From Coprococcus sp. OM04-5BH (lineage in GTDB: Bacteria; Bacillota; Clostridia; Lachnospirales; Lachnospiraceae), in assembly GCF_003482105.1 (NCBI RefSeq), contig NZ_QULM01000003.1, forward strand, positions 124,432-188,431: 64,000 nt of DNA, given 5' to 3'. Of the stretch, positions 37,033 to 46,136 are shown piece by piece (within the stretch, counting starts at the first letter, position 1; each line of letters opens with the position of its first letter). The notes under the pieces were generated by a model. That model did not search any database. It saw nothing but the letters and a program-made list of their open reading frames with translations, and was not told the DNA's origin. The position numbers and the translations under genes were made by a program.

Positions 37033-37536
37033 ATGAAGAAATTAAGAGAAAATAAGGGCTATTCAATGGTAGAGATGATAATATGTCTTGCAATTATCAT
37101 GATCTTGGCAGGAATGGCAGTTGTAACAATAAGTTCAATAAGCAGTTCGAAGGCAAGTGCATCAAGGGAAACCTTTGATGCAGAGCTTTCGGCTCTGCAG
37201 GCAAGAACCAAAAGCCAGAGTCCGGACAATGCTATCAAGCTGGTGAAGAATGGTGATAGGTATGATATTTATTACGGAACCAGCAAGGACGGAACGGACT
37301 TCACACCAAATGATGCGTCAAAGCCTGATGCAAAGCTTGAGAAGGTAAGCATCACATATTCATCAGATGGCAGTGCGGGCACAGAGGTTAATGAACAGAT
37401 TATTAAGTTCAGAAAATCAGATGGCTCAGTTGTTGTTGGTTACGGAGTGTATAGGTTCAATAAGGCAGGAAGTGGTAAGTTGGTTGCCAGAGTCACATTG
37501 AACAAGGACACTGGTAATCATTACTATGGAGAATAA
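37033..37536 (+). CDS. Minor pilin, GspH/FimT-like
   Basis: The 167-residue prepilin has leader MKKLRENKG, cleavage before YSMVEMIICLAIIMILAGMAVV (Glu5 present; Tyr at position 1 instead of Phe), then a beta-rich domain (KLVKNGDRYDIYYGTSKDG, IIKFRKSDGSVVVGYGVYRF) as in FimT/GspH. The ribosome site is AGGAGGAGG. It stops ten bases before the next start. Confidence 0.8.
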   Translation: MKKLRENKGYSMVEMIICLAIIMILAGMAVVTISSISSSKASASRETFDAELSALQARTKSQSPDNAIKLVKNGDRYDIYYGTSKDGTDFTPNDASKPDAKLEKVSITYSSDGSAGTEVNEQIIKFRKSDGSVVVGYGVYRFNKAGSGKLVARVTLNKDTGNHYYGE

Positions 37537-37546
37537 GGGGGCCGGA

Positions 37547-38371
37547 ATGATGAAGAAAAATAATAATAAAGGTTTCACCTTTATAGAGTTAGTAATCTAT
37601 ATGGGTATCTTAGGTATCTTCATGGTAGCTGTTGTTACATTCATTGGTTCAACATTGAATGCATACAAGGTAAACAACAGCAGAAAGAAGCTCCAGACTC
37701 AGGCTTCTGAGACATACGATATGGTTTCGGATATGCTTATGGCAGGCACAGAGGTGAAGATCGTCGGTTCAGCATATATTAAGGGAACATCAGCGGGTGT
37801 TGATACATATACACAGAGAGACGGTTGCTTTGTTGTTCCGGCTGACAAGGAAAAGGTTGACAAGACATCAGGTGCTATTATTGCAGAAGGCGGTCTGGCG
37901 GCGAGAACCGAGTCCATAGTAAATGGTGGATCAGCAGCATGCTATGACATTGCGGCAGTGAAACCATTCACATCAACAGATACTCCATCAACAGATAAAC
38001 AGACCATGATAGATGTTAAGTATCTCTATATAAAGTATACATCGGATCTTACAAATGACGGGGCTAACATATATACTTATTGCACATTGAAATATGATGA
38101 GACAGAGAAGAAGTTATATGTATATAAGACTAATTCAAACGATGCAGGCTTTGACGAGGTAGCAGCGTCTAAGATTCATGATAACTCCAGCGCTGGTGAC
38201 AGCGTTGTATGTAAGAATGTAGAACAGTTCAAGCTTCAGGTTAATCCTGATACAGGAACATTCGCAATTATTCTTGAACTTGATGACCCACAGACATCAG
38301 CACAGTACGATATGAATGGTGTTGTAAGTCTGAGAAATTCATTCGTGCTTAAGAAGCATGAGTGGAAATAA
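37547..38371 (+). CDS. Minor pilin, PilW/GspJ-like
   Basis: ATG 37547 (or 37550) with AAGGGGG upstream gives 274 residues; an earlier in-frame ATG (37526) overlaps the previous gene. Leader MMKKNNNKG, cleavage before FTFIELVIYMGILGIFMVAVV (Glu5 present), helix with NNSRKKLQTQASETYDMVSDML, then a beta-rich extracellular part ending MNGVVSLRNSFVLKKHEWK, which resembles the end of PilW/GspJ pseudopilins. It precedes the 2014-residue protein by 14 bases. Confidence 0.8.
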   Translation: MMKKNNNKGFTFIELVIYMGILGIFMVAVVTFIGSTLNAYKVNNSRKKLQTQASETYDMVSDMLMAGTEVKIVGSAYIKGTSAGVDTYTQRDGCFVVPADKEKVDKTSGAIIAEGGLAARTESIVNGGSAACYDIAAVKPFTSTDTPSTDKQTMIDVKYLYIKYTSDLTNDGANIYTYCTLKYDETEKKLYVYKTNSNDAGFDEVAASKIHDNSSAGDSVVCKNVEQFKLQVNPDTGTFAIILELDDPQTSAQYDMNGVVSLRNSFVLKKHEWK

Positions 38372-38385
38372 TTAAGGAGGGAACT

Positions 38386-41300
38386 ATGGTGTTAAAGAAT
38401 AGAAGAGTTCTACTGTCATCGATAGCTATTGTTCTTACACTTATTGTGTCAGCAATATTCGTGAACTTCACATTGGCCGGTTCGAACAAAGCCGCTGATG
38501 ATGAGCAGATGACAGAAATACAGGCTTCTAACAGTCTGACCGGATATTCAAACATTGATCTCGCTATTGTAAACTCCAATGATGCAGCAAAGAAAAAGGC
38601 TAACGAAGATAAGTTCCGTGTAGTACAGATACTTCCAAACAGTATGTCTGAATATGCTAAGGCTGATCAGGATATAACAAAGATTATTACAGCTTCTGAT
38701 TATAAGGGAGATGTTTCGAAGGATAGTAAGAATTATAAAACTTCAGATCTTTGGAAGTATGTATATGATGGTGAGTTTTTCAGACTTGCAGTATTTAATG
38801 GCTACAAGGAGATGGCTAAGGATGATATGGCTAAGGGAGCCGTACAGCTTACCACATATACAGTTTCTGAATTAACAAAGACAGACGCAGATGGTTCTAC
38901 ATCCATTCCGGATGATGTTAAAGAAGCTCTTTCAAATGCAGATTTCGTATATGTTGCAGCATATAAGAGTAGCGATTATACAGGCAATAATGATATCAGC
39001 GAAGATGTATACACATGGTTAAATAACTATGCAACAGTAGACAATCATCCACTTGTTATCGACAGATATGCTCTTGGAGTTGATGATCCAAGTACAATCA
39101 AAGGTAATAACGACAGCACAAGAATGGGTGCTATGGCATTCAGAGTGATAACAAAGACTCTGACATCCAGATATGATAATGTATTAGTTACAGAACCTGG
39201 CTTCTTTGCAACATTATACAAGGAAGCTGATGACAACAAGCATATTGATCCAATGACACCTACCACTAAGACTATTTCAGACTTTATACTTACTGCTGAG
39301 AGAACAGCAGATGAGGGTGGTAATGATTATATCCATAACAGGACATACTATAAGTGGTATCTTTCAGATTCATTTGAGGATTTCACAAGTGGTCATGTTA
39401 CACATGAGGATTCAGCTTATGCACCTGTTAAGCCTGGTTCATCAGGAAACACAGCGTCAAGAACCTCATGGGAGATGGACAATGCCAATATCCTTGTAAT
39501 TACAAAGGATAGTGGTGAATACAATGATATTTATAATTATCTTTCAGAAAACAACGACGGAGTTGATCTGAATAAGGATACATACACTTCAGCAGATGCT
39601 AACGGTGTATGGCGTGCAAGCACTGATGGCGGACACAACAGTGTGGTAACAACAAATCTCTATGCGAAGGGTATGGCTTCAGTACCAAGTGGTGCCAATA
39701 TCTATAAGATCTCAGATGCGGATCTTAAGGAAGCAGTAGAGAATCCGGGAGTTCCGTTCCTTGCAGTAGATCCTGCAGCAACATTTAACCCGGATATTGA
39801 GACAACTAAGATTGCCGGAACAATTACAACTCATGGTGATCTTGAGCTTGACAACACAACATTACATCTTCTCGTTGATACCGGTGAAGGTGTATACAAG
39901 AGAGCTGTAGATGAGAATGGAGACGAGATAACATTAGACATTGATAGCTCGGATTATACAGATGATGGCAATGGAGGATTTGTATATAAGTACGAGTTCC
40001 CATTACTTAATCCAACATATTCGTACAAGGTAGTAGCAGAAAATGGTGACGATACACTTGTTGTTGGTGTAAATGGTAATGATTATGAGATCCATGGTAA
40101 TGGAGTGGATATGGCAGCCGGATACACATATACAGGTGTGGTTGCAACATATCAGCAGTACCTGGACGCAGTAAACAATGGTGACACAGCATATGCTGAT
40201 GAGACTTCAACAGCAGATTATGTATTACTTGATACAAAAGACAGAGTATATGCTTATGCCAGATCGCTGTATGATACATACTCAGCCAAGTTATCAGCAG
40301 AGGCAGGAAATCCAACAACTCCACTTGATTTTTCAAGCTTTGATTTTGTATTCATTGAGTCCGGTAAATACAGCAATGAGATCGAGCAGAACGCATATGA
40401 TCTTCTTTGTTCAGCAGCGGATCAGAGAACATACTTCATCGTAAGCTCGGAGGCTGGAGACGGAAAAGGTTCAGCAGGCGGCAACGGCGGTGGTGGCAAG
40501 AGAGATGATATCATCGTAACATCACCATCAGCTAAGGCACTGGCAGATATAATCAATGCAGGTGTATATAGAAACGGTGCAGATAACAAGTTTAGAGTAC
40601 TTGAGATCCAGCCGGATTATCCTATTGACCTTGAGGTGGCATCTAAGGCAGCTAATGTAACTACCGCATGGAAGAAGAGAACTGACGGATCAGCTATTAC
40701 AGGTGATTACTATACAGTACCATCTGATGTAGTTGAGGGTAAGGCTCAGGAAGAGCTTCAGTCACTTACAGAGCAGTATTATGACTTTGATCTTACAAAG
40801 GCAAAGCTTGCTTATGCCATAGATGGTTTATCATATGGACAGATAGAGCTTACCCAGGTATCCGGTGAGGCTATAGAGGGTATGACAGCAGATGTTATGG
40901 CTACATATGATCTTGTTTACATTGGTGGTGACATCAGTGCATTAGACAGGGATCCATCAGAGGTATATGGCTCATCCAAGTTCGGATGGAACAGTGGTGG
41001 TGCGGGAAGCTATATCTTCAAGGCATTACCAACATTCATAATGTACTACCATACAGGTATGCTCACAGAGGTGGCAGGTGCCGGTACATACCACATGGAT
41101 AGAAATAAAGCTGACGGAACTACGATGCTTGCGGTTCCACAGGTGACACCTAAGACAACAGATAACACATTCCTTGCAGAAAACGGTAATGACCTTACCA
41201 ACACAAAGCTTGAACAGCTTCAGGAATATGTTAATTCAGGAAGACCTATAATCGTAAGCTCAGAGCTTTCAAAGATATATGACAACATGAATGCTGAGGG

Positions 41301-44300
41301 ACAGCCAAAGCTCAGTGAGTCACAGCTTCTCATGGGTTACTGGTATAATGAAGGTCATGCTGAGCGTACTAACTATTATCTTGATCCATCGTCAAGAATG
41401 TATAAGCTTCTCGGACAGATCAAGTCTAAGAGCGACAGCAATAGTGTAGTATGGGGCTTTGATCCATCTAAGGAGATGAAGGTTGATAATTCAGAAAGTA
41501 AATATGGAATTACAAACTTTACCTTCTATCATGGCAATATTTATAAGGATGTAGATGCCCAGAAGGAGGCCTGGTATAATAACGATGGCGTAGTTAAATG
41601 CTATGCAACCGTATACAATAATGACAACAATGTACTTATAAATGATGCGGTTAAGAAGTCAGCTAAGCGTGCAAGGCTTACAGTTATAACTTCACCTACA
41701 GCATATAAGGAAGGCATTGAGTCAACCTATATAAGTACAACGAACCTTTCGTTTACAATCCTTGTAGATGGAGCAAATAAGACATACAACTATAAGCTGT
41801 ATGTTGATAAGGATAAGAACACAGCTTTTGAGGATGATAAGGACTATGTAACCTCGGGAACAGTTACCTCAAGTGAAGAAAAGACAATAAGTATTGCTCT
41901 TGATAATGATTTCTTCGGAGCAGCTTACTGGAAGATCGAGATTACAGACGCTGATGGAAATGTTGTTGCAGTTAAGACCGGTATCAGCAAGATTGTTAAT
42001 ACAACAGATGGTATCAGTGAGATCAATGTTCTTCAGGTTCAGACAATGGCAGAGGGACAGAGTGCAAGTACATGGACAGCAACAGATACATTGTACTTTG
42101 ATATTGAATCACAGACAGCTCATAAGATTGCCAAGTATAATACATATGCTAATCAGGTAGATCTTGATAACTCTCAGCCACAGCAGTATAGGGCTCTTGG
42201 TTTACATGAGAACAGGTTTGGTATCATAGAGTACGATATGGGTGCAGGTCAGGATGATTACTATTCTAACCTTGCAGAGGCTCTTGGGGATGACTATGAT
42301 ATTAATCTTGATATGGTAGTAGCAACTCAGGACAGAGAGAACTTCACTACAGGTGATAATGCGACCAGCTCATATAATTCTCTTGAGAGATGGGTAGCAG
42401 AGGCAGAGGAGATCGAGACAACAGGATCTTACAATGGTACTACTAAGGCTGAGTATGAGACTCTTGCAGCTGCAGCGTTAAGCCAGTACAACCAGGCATC
42501 AGCTGACTGTGATGCACCTCTTAAGGAGTTACAGACATTTGTTGAGAATGCACTGCTTCGTTCAAAGGGACAGTACTCAGGAAAAGATACAGCTACACTT
42601 GACAGCTTCCTTAATAACTTTGGATGTTCAGTATCAGAGAGAAACAAGGTTCTTCAGTATATGATCGATACAGGAGAGTATCACATAATATACTGGCCTA
42701 AGTACAACAGGATGAACCATTGCGCAGGCGAGTGGTCAAGCGGAGCTAAGTGGTCTAATGACTTTGGCTCAAAATATGGTGAGTTACTTTATAATTATAC
42801 AGCAGCTCGCGACGTAAAGATAACAGCATGGAACAACTACAGAACCAATCTTAGAAGATCATATGGTGAGGACTTCTTAAGCAAGATGTATTCAATCCTT
42901 ATACTTGGTCCTTCGGACTCATTTGGTAACTATCTTGTAAATCCAAATGCTAAGACCTGTGAGTATATTCTTAAGTATGTAGGCAAGGGCGGAGATTTAT
43001 TCTTCTTCCATGACTCAATGTCAACAGTAGCAGATGCAGGTGCAGTTGAACTCACCAAGACACTGCTTTCAGTAGTTGGAATGAACAGATTCCACGTTGA
43101 TCTTACAAACCAGGCTAATTCTTACACAGTTAAGGAGGCCAAAGTACAGATACTGAACCCTAACGGTGCAAGCATGAATGGTAAGAAGATCACAGATGTA
43201 CAGTACAAGTCAAGCAATAAGGATCTGTACTACATGACTCCATATTGTATGCTTGGAGATGTTCTCCTTAACAGTATGAATGACGCATTGTATGCAGACA
43301 GACAGGGACAGTGGACACCTGCTCTTGGAGAGGCATATAACATAAGGATAAGTGGTCTTGCCATGACAAACCTGTACTATAACAGAAATAATGGCGGAGC
43401 TACAACTACATTACCATATGTATACGCTCAGGAGTCATTTACACAGGCAACATCATGGTCAGGTGCAGCAAACCAGGATCAGTCAGGACTTGCTCAGACG
43501 GTTAAGGCGGCTAAGTTAAATGATGGTCTTGTGACAATGTATCCATTCCAGATTGGTGATCAGCTTAATATATCAGGTACTCACCAGCAGGGATTCGCAC
43601 TTGATCTTGAGTCAGATAAGGTTAATGTATGGTACACACTGGCAGGTTCTAACAACGTAAACAGTGCTAAGACAAGATCTTCACTTTACGCAGCCAGCCC
43701 ACATGACGCTACAGAGAGTTACTTCATCTATACAACCTCTTACGGCAGTGGTGCTATCACATACTGTGGTGCCGGACATTCATCAGTAACAGGTAAGACA
43801 ACAAAGAACAATGATGAGAGAAGACTCTTCATCAACGTAATCGTAAACAGTGCCGAGGCAGTAACACCAAAGCCGAAGATTACAATTTATGAGCCTGACA
43901 CAGATCTGGTTGAAGAGGAAGAGATTGACGAGGAAGTACAGGAGACAACAGGTAAGAAGCTTTACTTAGCTGATTACGACAGTGTAACAGATCCTGGAAA
44001 GGTTGATTTCAAGGTAACATTCCCAGAGGGTGTAAAGCTTACATTAGTAAATGTATACTTTGATCTTGATTATGATGACAGTGATTACACTAACAGACCA
44101 TCTTACAATAATAAGACAGATGTAATGATTAAGTCTTACACAACAAATGATGGACTTGATAAGCTTGCGGCTGACGCTACTGCATTTGGAGCACAGCTTA
44201 GAACAGCAAATACAAATGGCAAGGTAGATCTCAAGGATGAGTACTTCGAGCCATACGGTGGAAACTACACATATGTTGTTGTTGAGGCTTATTACCAGGG

Positions 44301-44430
44301 TGGAAAGAATCCTGTATACGTTATGTATAAGCTTAAGGTTTCAGATCCACTGTTCAATCTTACAGAGATAGACGGAGATATGATCGAATATCTTGACGCT
44401 GTAGCAGTTGATAAGAAGGTAATATCATAA
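38386..44430 (+). CDS. 2014-residue exported protein at the end of the pilus locus (DUF5057-like?)
   Basis: ATG 38386 with AAGGAGG five bases upstream. Residues 1-30 form a signal peptide or anchor (RRVLLSSIAIVLTLIVSAIFVNFTLAG), without a prepilin site and without LPXTG or a C-terminal helix. The rest is extracellular, Asp/Thr/Tyr-rich. A motif starting each of the first two large sections is repeated: KFRVVQILPN (about 75) and KFRVLEIQPD (about 734), with a weaker EINVLQVQT (about 1208). Rossmann-like strands recur (YDLVYIGGD, FDFVFIESG, YSILILGPSDSFG), and YGSGAITYCGAGHSS with ERRLFINVIVNS (about 1785-1810) resembles glutamine-amidotransferase-like folds. DKDKNTAFEDD (about 1141) looks like a calcium loop. 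I recall DUF5057 for similar Lachnospiraceae proteins but cannot verify. Position suggests a tip adhesin analogous to PilY1. Confidence 0.6.
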   Translation: MVLKNRRVLLSSIAIVLTLIVSAIFVNFTLAGSNKAADDEQMTEIQASNSLTGYSNIDLAIVNSNDAAKKKANEDKFRVVQILPNSMSEYAKADQDITKIITASDYKGDVSKDSKNYKTSDLWKYVYDGEFFRLAVFNGYKEMAKDDMAKGAVQLTTYTVSELTKTDADGSTSIPDDVKEALSNADFVYVAAYKSSDYTGNNDISEDVYTWLNNYATVDNHPLVIDRYALGVDDPSTIKGNNDSTRMGAMAFRVITKTLTSRYDNVLVTEPGFFATLYKEADDNKHIDPMTPTTKTISDFILTAERTADEGGNDYIHNRTYYKWYLSDSFEDFTSGHVTHEDSAYAPVKPGSSGNTASRTSWEMDNANILVITKDSGEYNDIYNYLSENNDGVDLNKDTYTSADANGVWRASTDGGHNSVVTTNLYAKGMASVPSGANIYKISDADLKEAVENPGVPFLAVDPAATFNPDIETTKIAGTITTHGDLELDNTTLHLLVDTGEGVYKRAVDENGDEITLDIDSSDYTDDGNGGFVYKYEFPLLNPTYSYKVVAENGDDTLVVGVNGNDYEIHGNGVDMAAGYTYTGVVATYQQYLDAVNNGDTAYADETSTADYVLLDTKDRVYAYARSLYDTYSAKLSAEAGNPTTPLDFSSFDFVFIESGKYSNEIEQNAYDLLCSAADQRTYFIVSSEAGDGKGSAGGNGGGGKRDDIIVTSPSAKALADIINAGVYRNGADNKFRVLEIQPDYPIDLEVASKAANVTTAWKKRTDGSAITGDYYTVPSDVVEGKAQEELQSLTEQYYDFDLTKAKLAYAIDGLSYGQIELTQVSGEAIEGMTADVMATYDLVYIGGDISALDRDPSEVYGSSKFGWNSGGAGSYIFKALPTFIMYYHTGMLTEVAGAGTYHMDRNKADGTTMLAVPQVTPKTTDNTFLAENGNDLTNTKLEQLQEYVNSGRPIIVSSELSKIYDNMNAEGQPKLSESQLLMGYWYNEGHAERTNYYLDPSSRMYKLLGQIKSKSDSNSVVWGFDPSKEMKVDNSESKYGITNFTFYHGNIYKDVDAQKEAWYNNDGVVKCYATVYNNDNNVLINDAVKKSAKRARLTVITSPTAYKEGIESTYISTTNLSFTILVDGANKTYNYKLYVDKDKNTAFEDDKDYVTSGTVTSSEEKTISIALDNDFFGAAYWKIEITDADGNVVAVKTGISKIVNTTDGISEINVLQVQTMAEGQSASTWTATDTLYFDIESQTAHKIAKYNTYANQVDLDNSQPQQYRALGLHENRFGIIEYDMGAGQDDYYSNLAEALGDDYDINLDMVVATQDRENFTTGDNATSSYNSLERWVAEAEEIETTGSYNGTTKAEYETLAAAALSQYNQASADCDAPLKELQTFVENALLRSKGQYSGKDTATLDSFLNNFGCSVSERNKVLQYMIDTGEYHIIYWPKYNRMNHCAGEWSSGAKWSNDFGSKYGELLYNYTAARDVKITAWNNYRTNLRRSYGEDFLSKMYSILILGPSDSFGNYLVNPNAKTCEYILKYVGKGGDLFFFHDSMSTVADAGAVELTKTLLSVVGMNRFHVDLTNQANSYTVKEAKVQILNPNGASMNGKKITDVQYKSSNKDLYYMTPYCMLGDVLLNSMNDALYADRQGQWTPALGEAYNIRISGLAMTNLYYNRNNGGATTTLPYVYAQESFTQATSWSGAANQDQSGLAQTVKAAKLNDGLVTMYPFQIGDQLNISGTHQQGFALDLESDKVNVWYTLAGSNNVNSAKTRSSLYAASPHDATESYFIYTTSYGSGAITYCGAGHSSVTGKTTKNNDERRLFINVIVNSAEAVTPKPKITIYEPDTDLVEEEEIDEEVQETTGKKLYLADYDSVTDPGKVDFKVTFPEGVKLTLVNVYFDLDYDDSDYTNRPSYNNKTDVMIKSYTTNDGLDKLAADATAFGAQLRTANTNGKVDLKDEYFEPYGGNYTYVVVEAYYQGGKNPVYVMYKLKVSDPLFNLTEIDGDMIEYLDAVAVDKKVIS

Positions 44431-44519
44431 ATTTAATAAGGTGAAGCTGACATAACAGAGACCTAAAAAGTCAATATTATGGAAGCAAAACCGAAGAGAT
44501 CATAACATGATAGTTTCAG

Positions 44520-44552
44520 GGAGCAGATAGTTAATATCTGCTCCTTTTTTTT
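44520..44552 (+). terminator. Strong terminator closing the pilus locus
   Basis: GGAGCAGATA (44520-44529) pairs exactly with TATCTGCTCC (44535-44544) over a five-base loop, followed by eight T. It is the clearest terminator of the window. The sequence on to 44680 is A+T-rich, with a possible -10 TATAAT (44624-44629) for the next gene but no good -35. Confidence 0.95.
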
Positions 44553-44680
44553 CGTCTGAAAATATTATATAATCAAACTTGTGGTGTTTTAGAAGATTTA
44601 TTATTTATAATGCAAGGCTTATATATAATGAGATGAATATAGACAACAAGAAAGATAAAGACTAGGAGAGTATAGAAAAT

Positions 44681-46129
44681 ATGGGCATAGATATAGATGG
44701 AAAGACAAGATTACTTGGACTTATGGGAGATCCTGTGGAGCATACCCTGTCACCGGTAATACACAATACATTAAGTGAGATCCTGGGACTGAATAACGTG
44801 TATGTGCCGTTTCATGTTAAGAAGGAAGGTCTGGCAAAGGCTGTGGAAGGAGCCTTTCAGTTGAATATACTGGGACTTAACGTAACGGTTCCTCACAAAA
44901 ATGATGTGATAGCAAGTCTCTGCTCGGTTTCTGATGAAGGTCTTGCCATAGGTGCAGTCAACACTCTGGTAAGGACGGAGAATGGTTACAGGGGATATAA
45001 CACAGATATGCTTGGTCTTACAAGGGAGATTAAGAGCTATGGCATAGAGCTTGTGGGCAGGAAGGTTATAATCCTTGGAGCCGGCGGTGCGGCGAAGGCG
45101 GTGGCATATATGTGTATGGCAGAGAAAGCTTCAGATATATATATATTGAACCGTACATTGGAGAAAGCAACGGAGATTGCAGAGCACATGAACAGCTTCT
45201 TCGGACGTCAGACCATCCGTGCCATGAAGCTTTCTGACTGGCGGGAGCTTGTAAAAAATAGATCAGATAGAGATAAATCCAGTGAAAATAAAGCCGGTGG
45301 AAATAAAGCCGGTGGAAATGGTACTGATGAAATTGTATTTTCAGAAAAATATATAGCCATACAGTCTACATCTATAGGTCTTAAGCCGGACAATGACAGG
45401 GCTGTTATAGAGGATGAGGATTTCTATAGAATGATCGATACAGGAGTGGATCTTATCTACAGTCCGTTTGAAACTAAGTTTATGAAGTTATGCCGTAGAA
45501 ATGGGGCAAAGGCATACAATGGACTTAAGATGTTATTGTATCAGGGGATTATTGCCTATGAGCTGTGGAATGACATAAGCGTGTCTGAGGAAGTGGCAGA
45601 TCGGGTGTATGAGGTGTTAGAGAAGAACGCAAGGAACAATACAGTTTTAACAGGCTTTATGGGCTGTGGCAAGTCTACAGTGGGAAAGAGGCTTGCTAAG
45701 GCTACCGGAAGAGATTTCCTTGATGTAGATAAATATATTGTGGACAAGGCAGGCTGCTCCATCAGCCGGATATTCGCAGAGCACGGAGAGGAATATTTCA
45801 GAGCCCTTGAGACAGAGGCATTAAATGAGATATACAACACCGTCACAGGAACGGTCATATCTACCGGCGGCGGACTGCCAATGAGAAAGGTCAACAGGGA
45901 TATATTAAACAGACTGGGAGAGGTTGTATATCTGGATGTAAGCCCTGATTGCGTGTATGAGAGGCTTAAGGGTGATACCACAAGACCATTGCTACAGTCT
46001 GAAAATCCTATGGAACGTATAGAGGAGCTGTTGGGCTTTAGGAGACCTGTATACCTTGATGGGGCAGATAGGACGGTTAATGTGTCCTACAGGACCGTTG
46101 AGGACATAATAAAGGATATAATTGATTAG
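44681..46129 (+). CDS. Fused shikimate dehydrogenase - shikimate kinase (AroE-AroK)
   Basis: The 482-residue protein joins two consecutive shikimate-pathway enzymes. Residues about 1-305 are AroE: GDPVEHTLSPVIHN, the shikimate-site lysine in LNVTVPHKN, GAVNTLV, YNTDMLG, and NADP loop LGAGGAAKA. Residues about 318-482 are AroK: Walker A GFMGCGKST, FLDVDKYI, FRALETEAL, ISTGGGLP and RPLLQ. They would reduce 3-dehydroshikimate to shikimate and then phosphorylate it. Odd: inside the NADP domain, before SIGLKP, there is a hydrophilic insertion of about 30 residues with NKAGG repeated by an exact 15-base tandem copy (45286-45315). Confidence 0.93.
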   Translation: MGIDIDGKTRLLGLMGDPVEHTLSPVIHNTLSEILGLNNVYVPFHVKKEGLAKAVEGAFQLNILGLNVTVPHKNDVIASLCSVSDEGLAIGAVNTLVRTENGYRGYNTDMLGLTREIKSYGIELVGRKVIILGAGGAAKAVAYMCMAEKASDIYILNRTLEKATEIAEHMNSFFGRQTIRAMKLSDWRELVKNRSDRDKSSENKAGGNKAGGNGTDEIVFSEKYIAIQSTSIGLKPDNDRAVIEDEDFYRMIDTGVDLIYSPFETKFMKLCRRNGAKAYNGLKMLLYQGIIAYELWNDISVSEEVADRVYEVLEKNARNNTVLTGFMGCGKSTVGKRLAKATGRDFLDVDKYIVDKAGCSISRIFAEHGEEYFRALETEALNEIYNTVTGTVISTGGGLPMRKVNRDILNRLGEVVYLDVSPDCVYERLKGDTTRPLLQSENPMERIEELLGFRRPVYLDGADRTVNVSYRTVEDIIKDIID

Positions 46130-46136
46130 GTGCAGT

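Noticed and set aside
38362..38385. Earlier start (38362) for the 2014-residue protein
   Set aside because: It overlaps the previous gene and has no ribosome site, while ATG 38386 has AAGGAGG five bases upstream and begins a proper signal sequence.
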